DNA from: Heliocidaris erythrogramma
Lineage: Eukaryota > Echinodermata > Echinoidea > Camarodonta > Echinometridae
Direction: 5' to 3'
DNA length: 64,000 nucleotides
Assembly (NCBI GenBank): GCA_025617745.1
Contig: CM046869.1
Location: 1,572,823 to 1,636,822 of the forward strand
Shown here: positions 34,601 to 42,858 of the stretch, piece by piece
How positions within the stretch are numbered: the stretch's first letter is position 1
Layout: each line of letters starts with the position of its first letter
Program-made: the position numbers and the translations under genes
The notes under the pieces: model-generated
Databases searched by the model: none
The model's input: the letters and a program-made list of their open reading frames with translations, nothing else
What the model was told of the DNA's origin: nothing

Positions 34601-35444
34601 GCATTGGCAAATTATGGGAATAATAGAAATTATGTTCAATAAAAAAGGTATTACACACGTATGTGTATCTTTAAAGTATGCTCCCAAAAAAGTCACTCCC
34701 TAGAAGAATTAACATTGGTCATCTATACTCATATCAAATGGTCTGTTGACTGTTGAAAGGGTTTTAAAAATCATTATGGTAAGCCGTGTTTAATCTTCTT
34801 CTTTTTTAAAGATAAGTAGAATTCGTTAATTTACCACTGATTTAAAAAAAAATCAAACCAAATTTTCTTTCATTTTACAATAAATTTTCAACAAAAATGT
34901 GGATTACCATGGCGAACAATTTCAGGAGGGGGGGGGGGGGGGGGTGTTCAATTCTATTTCGCAATTTAAAAAAACCCAAACCGAAACCAAAACAAAGACA
35001 TTGATAATTATTGGTAACAGTTTGATGAATAGTGACTAGCACCAGCAGCACTCAATAGCCCGTAAACGATGTTCTGGCAAACATCCATTCAGTTAGTTAC
35101 TGTTACAATACGTGTTTAGAAGAAATGGGGTGAAAGTCGACTTAATTCTTTTCCTCAATATTCCTTGATTTGTAGGCGACATTCTTGCGTATCAAAACGG
35201 GTCTCGATTCAGCACTCCGGACCAGGACAATGATGGTTCCCCAGGACACTGCGCCCGCGCTCACCGATCAGGCTGGTGGTTCAAGAATTGCTTTCAGTTT
35301 AACCCGAACGGAGTCTATCAGACTGGTAAGCATTCCAAGGGTGTGCTATGGCGACCTCAGCAGGGCCTCAGGCATGTCCGGTACTACGCCAAGACGACTG
35401 AGATGAAGATTCGTCCGGTAATCAACGACAAGGGACACCAGTAG
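24368..35444 (+). CDS. Secreted fibrinogen-related (FReD) protein, five exons, 306 aa
   Basis: Joining 24368-24434, 25721-25885, 28510-28664, 29865-30129 and 35176-35444 gives 307 codons including stop. All junctions are GT-AG and phases agree. The protein has a signal peptide ([20 protein letters not shown]), about 60 linker residues with two cysteines, and a complete fibrinogen C-terminal domain. The domain starts DCAEVKDRG and runs through [18 protein letters not shown], the calcium-site-like DQDNDG, HC...GWWFKNC and [12 protein letters not shown]. Family members (ficolins, FREPs, sea-cucumber fibrinogen-like protein) bind sugars or acetylated groups and serve in immunity or adhesion; function here is inference. 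There is no collagen stalk or long coiled coil. All four introns contain repeats. Confidence 0.87.
24679..24922. mobile_element. 244-bp TIR element with tRNA-like core, in FReD intron 1
   Basis: The ends are inverted copies over roughly 37 bp. The left starts TGTAAACAAATTTTTAGGCA, and the right is its near-exact reverse complement. Between them, on the minus strand, is a tRNA-like stretch with an A-box-like TAGCCTGGTTG and a B-box GGTTCGAGTCC (GGTTCGAATCC in the copies near 60-61 kb). It is closely related to the repeat array at 60251-61180, which has the core but not both ends. Confidence 0.72.
25628..25668. repeat. TA dinucleotide microsatellite
   Basis: About 20 TA units in FReD intron 1, just upstream of the exon 2 acceptor. 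Confidence 0.9.
25721..25885 (+). CDS. FReD gene exon 2 (linker)
   Basis: Follows the acceptor GTATTTCAG and ends at AAAACG followed by GTAAGA, phase 1 to phase 1. It codes for a polar linker with a cysteine pair (DGCEPV, KHCENG) and an N-glycosylation motif (NES). An upstream CTTTTCAG at 25708 is an alternative acceptor, but it does not keep phase. Confidence 0.75.
26280..27930. mobile_element. Tc1/mariner-like element that is almost entirely palindromic, in FReD intron 2
   Basis: The outer ends CAGTTAACAACAAAATTATT and its inverted partner are flanked by TA on both sides (26278-26279 and 27931-27932), the Tc1/mariner target. Inverted similarity is not limited to short ends. It continues through about 680 bp per arm, for example GGACTATGATATTGA near 26743 against its reverse near 27455, leaving a spacer of only about 300 bp. 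Arms match imperfectly with scattered substitutions and small indels. No transposase coding was recognised. The open frames in the arms mirror one another and look accidental. Confidence 0.82.
28510..28664 (+). CDS. FReD gene exon 3 (start of fibrinogen domain)
   Basis: Acceptor GTCAAACAG, donor ACA followed by GTGAGT. It enters in phase 1 and leaves in phase 0. It codes for [17 protein letters not shown] through [10 protein letters not shown], the first subdomain with two of the four conserved cysteines. Confidence 0.85.
28676..28930 (+). mobile_element. tRNA-derived SINE in FReD intron 3
   Basis: The head has GATGTG at 28681 and CACATC at about 28754, able to pair as an acceptor-like stem, with a B-box GGTTCGAATCC at about 28740. 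The body contains TGGGTGCCCGGTAGGAAGAA. A diverged body copy (TACTGGGAGGAAAATATTCC) is seen at about 25488-25560 in intron 1. No A-tail is evident. Confidence 0.6.
29565..29830. repeat. Dispersed repeat in FReD intron 3, class uncertain
   Basis: The stretch from AGCGCCTTACCGG to CTTGCTCAAGGGCATAG has the look of a widespread invertebrate short repeat. It carries CTCTGGGGAGCATTC and GACACCTGGGTGGAGA. No tRNA head or TIR was found, so I leave the class open. Confidence 0.35.
29865..30129 (+). CDS. FReD gene exon 4
   Basis: Acceptor CCATTCATAG, donor GCCG followed by GTAATT. It begins [20 protein letters not shown] and [20 protein letters not shown], the central fibrinogen-domain signature, and ends GGLFRSNAG in phase 1. 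It contains an N-glycosylation motif (NET). Confidence 0.85.
30410..33088 (-). mobile_element. Decayed LINE (APE endonuclease plus RT) inside FReD intron 4
   Basis: On the minus strand the pieces run in order. They are endonuclease start ([21 protein letters not shown]) at 32770-33088 and endonuclease remainder ([31 protein letters not shown]) at 32221-32760. The linker is at 31862-32234 and RT start ([16 protein letters not shown]) at 31389-31607. RT palm ([24 protein letters not shown]) and C-terminus continue to about 30577. The catalytic box reads AYDTS in place of ADDTS. A frameshift follows PQGS. The last part, about 30410-30640 ([30 protein letters not shown]), resembles L2/CR1 C-termini and may have an internal deletion. 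It is antisense to the host gene and inactive. Confidence 0.85.
33345..35043. repeat. Imperfect tandem duplication in FReD intron 4
   Basis: Block A (33345-33715, GAAATAGTTTTTACAAGATT ...) recurs at about 33985-34362. Block B (about 33718-33960, GATAAGTAGAATTCGTTAAT ...) recurs at about 34796-35043. The second copy has about 430 bp between A and B (34363-34795, including a TG run at 34481-34511). The first copy lacks this spacer. So the order is A-B, A'-C-B', best explained by duplication of A-C-B and loss of C from one copy. Confidence 0.75.
35176..35444 (+). CDS. FReD gene exon 5 (terminal)
   Basis: Acceptor TTTGTAG, phase 1. It codes for [20 protein letters not shown], the [15 protein letters not shown] cysteine pair and [16 protein letters not shown], ending [17 protein letters not shown]. 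The reading continues through a GTAAGC at about 35330 that resembles a donor. The family match across it shows that it is not used. Confidence 0.87.
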
Positions 35445-37218
35445 CGAGGACGATTCTACAGAGAGTAATGATTAATGGAATTCATGTAATCCATGTAACC
35501 AAAAAAGCTTAGAGTTTACTCAGTTTACTATCACACTGTCCTTCGTGTTCTGTCTTTTGTTAAGTATACTCCATTCAATCTTTACTTTTCAAACTTTTTG
35601 TTTTTACAATATCTTCTTTGATAAAACTTTGTTCTGTTATATGTTTGTTTTGTTTATGATTTGTTTATTTTCCATTGCCATGTATTTTTATTCTTTCTTT
35701 ACTTCCGTCTTTTATATTCTTCTTCCTATTACCCTTTTCTGGCATGTTATGCATGATTGCCCGGTTAAATTATTATGTTGTGTATGATAATTATATAATT
35801 TACTTTTGGGCCCGTATTTTATAAATTGCTTAAGAATGATATTTAAGAACTTTTTCTCATATCTTGAACAAAATGCGTATTCTATATATAAATATTTGCT
35901 ATGAACTTTATTTTAAATTAATTAGTGTTTCTGATCCGATTTTTCGGATTTAAGTATAACATTTTTTAATGTACATCCGTACTCTAATGCACAAATGTAT
36001 TAAAGTACGTACCGCAGTTTTTATAGTCCATTTGTGCTGGGACTTAGGCCGCCCTAAGACCGGTCCTGGGGTGGTCTAACTCCCAGTATAAATGGGAAAG
36101 AAGAATTTAGGGCGCCCAAAGTTAGGACGCTCAAAGGATTGTCTCATGACCGGTCCAGGGGCGCCCGTACTCCAGTATAAACGATCGCAGTGATTTAGGC
36201 CGGTCTGCATTCGGTGACCCCCGCGTAAATTGGAAACCGTATACCGCTCCCGCGGTACACGTGTTTACTAATAGCGCGCTTGTACTGTACTTTGCATACA
36301 TACAGTGAAGCGATATATAGCTAATATGAAACGGAACGGTGCAGGAAACCCAAGTAAGACTTGAGTTCCGTACGCGCCAATCTATAGGAGTGCGTATGGG
36401 AGTGCGTCGATCACACTACTCACAAATCGTTTTTACGGCTATTTAGAGTGTATTTACACTTGCAGTATATCTTTATTAAGTAGTAACAGAATCCCGCGAT
36501 TAGAATACAGCATAGGAGATAAGAACTCCTTACAAACAGAGCCATATTGTTTTCGGTGACTGGTCTCCTCACGTTTTGTATGTTCGCACACTCGGTTTGC
36601 ACATAAGCATCAATTTCCGTCGTCTATAATATTAACAAATATGTAAATATCATAATAATTGAAATTGAATTATTACTCAAGTTATGTTTGAAATAATTTT
36701 CGATATTTATGACTATATTTTCATATTTTGTTCTGCTATATCTTACAGTAAATGGAAATTCAACTTACCGATAATGCAAGTGCATGTTATAATCGCTTTC
36801 TATTGTCCATCGTGCTTGATTGACAGAACCTCAACAATTTTATCGTTCAGGTGTGGCCAAGTTTATTTTTATCGTTACATTACACGAACAACAAAGTATA
36901 GTTATCGTTCTTGTATGACCAAGCCCTCAACTCGGCGGCCACGATATCTCTATGGAATTAGTGAAAATTTTGCATTATGTTCATTGATGTCATGTAATTT
37001 GCGATAATATTCTTGTAATATTCTGTGGAAAAAATACAACTGGCGACCTGAGCAGATGTAAACAATGCCCCCTTCCCCCACCAATCCCGCTTAACAAAGA
37101 AGAGAAGAAAAAAATCCAGGAAAAAGGGTACCTCAACATTTCCAGAAGCTGAAGAAAGCTGTATATAACGTTCCGAAATGGCCTTTATATAATACTGATT
37201 AAAAAGTTGGCTGTCGGT
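35445..37218. other. FReD 3' UTR and intergenic sequence, no gene
   Basis: T-rich 3' flank to about 35800. At 36040-36200 GGGCGCCC and ACCGGTCC motifs recur (CCGGTCCTGGGG, CCGGTCCAGGGG, CCAGTATAAA twice), suggesting the two halves of a diverged inverted or direct repeat. No coding sequence is supported. Confidence 0.4.
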
Positions 37219-37239
37219 CACGTGCTCGGGTGTGTGTGG

Positions 37240-37274
<35 letters not shown>

Positions 37275-37460
37275 CGTTTGTTTAGCATTATGTCCGAGGA
37301 CATTTTCGGACAGAGAACAAAAAAAAAATCATGACAACAATGGTCCTCGGAAGCCGGACAATAGTCCTCGAACGTCGAACAATGAATTTGTGCTTTATTC
37401 CGTCGACTGTCCGAGGACGAGTAACAATAGAGGAACAATACAGTAGTTGTCCTCGGAAGT
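37219..37460. repeat. GT microsatellite followed by a cluster of GTCCTCGGA motifs
   Basis: A GT run occupies about 37239-37270. Within the next 170 bp, GTCCTCGGA or its reverse TCCGAGGAC occurs at about 37292, 37342, 37409 and 37447, with close variants (GTCCTCGAA at about 37362, TTCGGACAG). Orientation alternates, giving several potential pairings. Confidence 0.6.
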
Positions 37461-37897
37461 AAAGCCATGTAAACGTGTGTGCGTGCATACGTGTGTTTGT
37501 GTGAACGGAGTTGGCAAAACAACATACGCATGAATGTGAACCATCTACTTTTAGTAAAACCATGCTCCCAATTGTACCTATTCGATATTATCTTAACGAT
37601 AGTTCAAAATCCCTGGCAACACATATATTATTCTGAAGATATAAATAAAGCCTATGATAACCTTTTAAACATTCTTACAGGTCAGTTTGATATTTCAATA
37701 CCACTGGAGAACGAATTTGTAAATATAAAAAAGAATCAACGATTTCCTTGGGTAGCTAAGTCCATACCAAGGTCAATAAAAAAAAAAAAATGTCTTATAA
37801 ATATGAAGCCAATCCAACTCATACGTCCCACAAAAAATGCACTTGTTATAAAAAAAACTTAAAAATTAGATTTAAATACATGGAAAATAATAATAAA

Positions 37898-39545
37898 CAA
37901 GAGCCCCAGGGGGCATGACGCTCACCTGAGGTGGATCAATTCACATCTGGTGCATGTTCTCTCCAGCACCACCAGGAGATATGTTAGAAATTGAAACAAC
38001 TAGGAGGATGTACGTGAGATGTTAGAAATTAACATAATTCCCCCCCCCCCCCAGTCTGAGCTTCCTACCAAGTTCGGTTAAATTCCAATCATGGGTTTTG
38101 GAGAAGAAGCTGATTTTGTAAAAAGTTTATGGATGGCGGACAACTTGCCCCACCCCCCCCCACCCCCCCCCCCCCCCCCCCCCCCCTCCAGTATGTTACC
38201 CCCACAGACTCCCTATAGGGCCACCCAGAAAAAATTCATGAACAACTTTCATTTTTCATCTATAGAGGTATCTCCATACACAATACCAAGTCTGAGCTAT
38301 TCCTGGTTCTGGAGAAGAAGATGTTTGAAATTTACATAGCTTTTACACTTGGGGGCCCTCCCTCTGGGCCCCCTGGGGCCACATGTACCATTTTAGCAAC
38401 TTTGGATCCCCTACCCCTAAGGATGATTCCTACCAAGTTTGGTTGAATTCCGATCATGTGTTTTGGAGAAGATCAGAATGTACATTTTGCCTGGCAGCGC
38501 CCCCCCCCCCCAGTATGTTACCCCCACAGACCCCCTATAGGGCCACCCAGAAAAAATTCATGAACAACTTTCATTTTTCATCTATAGAGGTATCTCCATA
38601 CACAATACCAAGTCTGAGCTATTCCTGGTTCTGGAGAAGAAGATGTTTAAAATTTACATAGCTTTTACACTTGGGGGCCCTCCCCCTGGGCCCCCCTGGG
38701 GGCCACATGTACCATTTTAGCAACTTTGGATCCCCTACCCCTAAGGATGATTCCTACCAAGTTTGGTTGAATTCCGATCATGTGTTTTGGAGAAGATCAA
38801 AATGTACATTTTGCCTGGCAGCACCCCCCCCCCCCCCCAGTATGTTACCCCACAGGGCCCCTATAGGGCCACTCAGAGAAATTTCATGAACAACATTCAT
38901 TCTTCATAGAGGTATCTCCATACACAATACCAAGTCTGAGCTATGCATGGTTCTGGAGAAGAAGATGTTTGAAATTTACATAGCTTTTACAATTGGGGGC
39001 CCTCCCCCTGGACCCCCCTGGGGGCCACATGTACCATTTTAGCAACTTTGGGTCCCCTACCCCTAAGGATGATTCCTACCAAGTTTGGTTGAATTCCGAT
39101 CATGTGTTTTGGAGAAGAAGATCAGAATGCACATTTTGCCTGGCAGCGCCCCCCCCCCCCCTCCAGTATGTTACCCCCACAGGGCCCCTATAGGGCCACT
39201 CAGAGAAATTTCATGAACAACATTCATTCTTCATCTATAGAGGTATCTCCATACACAATACCAAGTCTGAGCTATGCCTGGTTATGGAGAAGAAGACGTT
39301 TGAAATTTACATAGCTTTTACAATTGGGGGCCCTCCCCATGGGCCCCCTGGGGGCCACAGGTACCATTTTAGCAACTTACCCTACACCTAAGGATGATTC
39401 CTACCAAGTTTGGTTGAATTCCGATCATGGGTTTTGGAGAAGAAGATGAAAATGTAAAAAGTTAACGGACGACGCACGACGGACGACGGACAAATTTCCA
39501 TCGCAATAGCTCACTCGAGCCTTAGGCTCAGGTGAGCTAAAAACC
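37898..39545. mobile_element. MITE-like element with four ~325-bp internal tandem units
   Basis: The left end (CAAGAGCCCCAGGGGGCATG, then GCTCACCTGAG at 37920-37930) and the right end (CTCAGGTGAGC at 39527-39537, then TAAAAA) share an exact 11-bp inverted match. Inside, the motif CAGTATGTTACC recurs at 38189, 38511, 38838 and 39164, giving periods of 322, 327 and 326 bp, each preceded by a C run. Units also share CATGAACAAC, TATCTCCATACACAATACC and AAGGATGATTCCTACCAAGT. Units are highly similar, so the array looks recent. No coding capacity. The family resembles repeats with tandem cores known from marine invertebrates. Confidence 0.8.
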
Positions 39546-40162
39546 AAAACGGTAAGACATAAAAAGTAAAATATAAAAAAAATAAATCTAACGCTAATAC
39601 GGTGGCCGAAGACCCTCAATCCGTTCCCAAAACCTTCTCAGAAATTGGAAAAACCTGGCAGAAATCATAAAAATTACCGAATACCAAAATTTCGAACTTT
39701 CCTCTGTTACCGTAATCCACACTCATTGTTCCATCCCGCCCCCCCCCCCCCCCACAAAAAAAAAGACAAAACTGGAACAAAATTAATATATTGTCGGCTC
39801 AAGTCAATTATCCCTTCAATTGCAAATTATTTTGTTCATTATATTAAGTTATCGCTAGCTACGGGTATAGTACCAAATAGTGCAAAAATACCGGAAGTAC
39901 CGTAATTACAGACTAAGTTCATTATTGCCTTCCCTCTCCAAAGTTTTAGAAAATAATTATATTTACCAGAGAAGCAACCTTTATTTTCAGTGATTCCCAG
40001 TTTGGCTTCTGAGCCAACCAAAGTACAACGCAGGCAATATTAACATGTATGGATACTATACCCTATGTCACTGACCAGCGTTTACATAAAAGCAAATTCC
40101 TTGAGTTCTGCAAGGCTTTCGACACTATCAACCATCATATTCTTGCACATAAATTGTACAAA

Positions 40163-41181
40163 TACTCTCTAAATTTGAAAGACTTAAAATTTAAATCTTA
40201 ATTGAGACTTACAATAATCCAAGTCTTTAAGACTTATTTTCCAAGACTTATTTTCCACGTTCTTTGATTAAATTTTTCTATCGAGACCGCGAACAAAATC
40301 TCCTGTTTAAATCTTTTAAGGAGATTTAAGCTTTAAGCCAATCAGATTTACGATGATGCAACACGTGATCGAACATTCAAGCCAAGCGCGCGATCGACGA
40401 CATCTTTCTTTTTGCGGTTGTGTGAATCTTGCACGTAACTGCAACACAAAAGTGAGAGCCAGATGACACTATGAACACGATGACAAAGAGAGCGGACAAA
40501 ATATACAGCTCCTCATTGTACCCTCCACAATTGCTCTGGTAGACAAAAGAACATCCCTTCATTACTATTATGTAAAATAAGCAGAACAGGTGAAAATACA
40601 TGTGACACCTGTTCTACATATTTTTACATAATAGCAATGAAGGGATGTTCTTTTGTCCACCAGGGTAATTGTGGAAGGTACAATGAGGAGCTGTATATTT
40701 TGTCCGCTTCTTTGTTCGCCATGTTCATAGTGTGATTACTGTTTTTCAGATAAGTCGGATCGACATTGCCGTGTATACACTTTTCGTTGGGATCAACCAT
40801 ACACCTTAATAAGGCCGGTCTCTATTTTTGCATTTGACACTTGCAATTATTATGATATTATGTTTGAATGTCATTTAATGTGTTTGTTATGGAGTTGCAC
40901 TCAAATAAATTAATGTTTGCCGGAATAAATTGCACATTTTGAGTCTATGTTGTTGTTTTTCTCCAGTCCCACTTCCTCTGAAAATTTAAATCTCCAAAGA
41001 TTTAAAGGTAAAACTGAAAAGATTTAAATTTTAAATCTAAAAGACTTATGTTTTAAGTCTTTTGTGGTTTTATAATTTTAAGTCTTAATAAAGACTTATT
41101 TTAAATCCCAAAGGTTTCGTCACTAATATCAGTCTCTGTTAGATTTAAAAGTAAGTATTTAAGATTTAAATTTAGAGAGTA
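40163..41181. mobile_element. 1019-bp TIR element with a large central palindrome
   Basis: The ends TACTCTCTAAATTT and AAATTTAGAGAGTA are exact inverted partners, and similarity continues through AAATCTTAA. In the middle, about 127-bp arms (40466-40592 and 40606-40732) pair at roughly 88 percent around a 13-base loop. It interrupts the RT frame of the surrounding LINE right after HKLYK, so it inserted after the LINE. I found no clear target duplication. Several AAGACTTA/TAAGTCTT motifs are spread through both halves. Non-coding. Confidence 0.75.
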
Positions 41182-41520
41182 CATAAATCGCACTACGGTT
41201 GGAATGTTTCCAATTACTATTTGCAGACAATTCAAACCTATTCTATTCTTATGTAAGCCCCAATGCCCTTCTTTCAACAATAAAAAAGAACTTAAAGACG
41301 TAGTAAAAATGGATAAAAGCAAACAGGTTATCCAGAAATATCCGAAAAACAAATTTTAATGCTGTTTAGTAACACGTTGCAAAATTTACCCGGAGATGTC
41401 TTTCCGGAAGGCACACCTTTTGAAAAATTATTATCTACAAGATTCCTCGGACTTACAATTGACAATAAACTAAGGAAACATGTACATATTACATATGCAA
41501 AATAAAAACCGGATCTGGCT

Positions 41521-42651
41521 TTGCAGATTCAGAAAAATCCGCATATATCCTTTATGTTATCATCTTTCATCATGTAATTTTAATAGAGAGCCATCTAAGG
41601 CTTATTCGAAAATGCATCACCTCTATAATGCCCCCCCCCCCTCCCAGAAATATATATATATATATCCATACGTAGAAAATATATGTCTAGTATGGCTTAT
41701 ATATTATGTCATCTGAAAATGACATCCTGATCTTAGACTGAAAGTGCAGATAGCGCTTATTGATTAAAATATTGTTTACGCCGAATCAAAATAGGGGTAA
41801 TTAATAAGGCATTATGATGTTACTTTGACTTCCTCGGATGAAAGAAAATATTTTTCTAATCAATATCCAGGACGGTTTCTTATCGATTTTCGCTGCAATT
41901 TTTTTTTTCCAGAGGAAAGGGAGAGATAGGATGTTAACAAAGGAATGGAAATTGCTAATGCGATACAAGAAATTACTTCTTTTCTTGACGACAACTCATA
42001 CTTCATCAATTACTAGTGAGTTCCATCGCTAATGGTATTCCCTTTTTCTGACAGCTTTTCAACCGAGGTTGTCTAATGGCTCATTGTCAGTTGCTAAAAG
42101 GACACACTCTTGGAAATAATATAATGCGGCATATGGCAATAACGTTTCATTCAGCCTCCCTCATCTTCTCACATTTTCTTACTTTTTTCAGAAACTTTAA
42201 CCTTTCAGAACTAAGTTGTAGAAAGAATTTGAAGTGGTTAAAGTGAATGCACTTTCGGAAGGGAAAAAGAAAAACTGTTAAAAATTGACATCATGGAAAG
42301 CTAAAAGGAGAAAATTTAATGATTCAAATAAGCAGGAGATAAGAAAAGAACCTATTAACAACCAAATAATTTCTTAAAAGCGAGACATAGCTTCCATACT
42401 ACATAAATTAACTATATATGTTCAATCTGATAACCAGTGTCGACGTATTAAAAGAAGCATTGCGACCGTTTTATTCTCAAAGATTCATGTTTCACCTATC
42501 ATGCTACAGACGTGGAGGTTTTCATCATCGTATTTTTATGATCAATAGTCGGGTTTGCTTGTTAGCGCATTTTGAAAAGGAACAATAATTGCGATAAATC
42601 AACATCGGTACAATCATCATTGGCATCATCGACATCTACAGATTTGTCAGC
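41521..42651. other. 5' flank of receptor gene 2
   Basis: A+T-rich sequence with a short C run at about 41632 and TA repeats at 41651. No gene. It should contain the promoter of the receptor, but I see no distinct core element. Confidence 0.4.
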
Positions 42652-42858
42652 ATGTCTGAAATCCTCGCCTACATCGTTCTCCTGTTCCTTCACGGTCTTG
42701 CTGTCATTCTCAACCTGATCACGATGGTCGCATTCATTGTTAACAGGAAGCTTCGGAAGACACAAAACATATTTGTGTGTAACATCGCTTTGGCCGACTG
42801 CATATCTTCTTTTCTTGTCATCCTCACCTTTGAGCAGACTTTCCTGGAAGGCAGAAAT
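42652..42858 (+). CDS. GPCR gene 2 exon 1 (TM1-TM2)
   Basis: Sixty-nine codons from MSEILAYIVLLFLHGL to LEGRN, ended by the donor GTAAGT. The start is the first methionine before TM1 and aligns with that of gene 3. Confidence 0.85.

Larger units (their letters stand above)
37560..41520 (+). mobile_element. Decayed LINE split by two later insertions
   Basis: LINE coding remnants run along the plus strand. Linker sequence (WQHIYYSEDINKAYDNLLNI, RFPWVAKSIPRSIKKK, NTWKII) is at about 37610-37895. RT sequence (LSLATGIVPNSAKI, LSSLLPSLSKVLEN, FLEFCKAFDTINHHILAHKL) is at about 39840-40162. RT C-terminal sequence (KWIKANRLSRN, FLGLTIDNKL) is at about 41300-41500. A tandem-repeat MITE (37898-39545) and a TIR foldback element (40163-41181) separate the three pieces. 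The order and orientation of the pieces show one LINE copy that was interrupted twice. Many frameshifts make it inactive. Confidence 0.78.

Noticed and set aside
35320-35340. Splice donor GTAAGC inside FReD exon 5
   Set aside because: Reading through it gives the expected C-terminal fibrinogen sequence to KTTEMKIRP, so it is not used in the main transcript.
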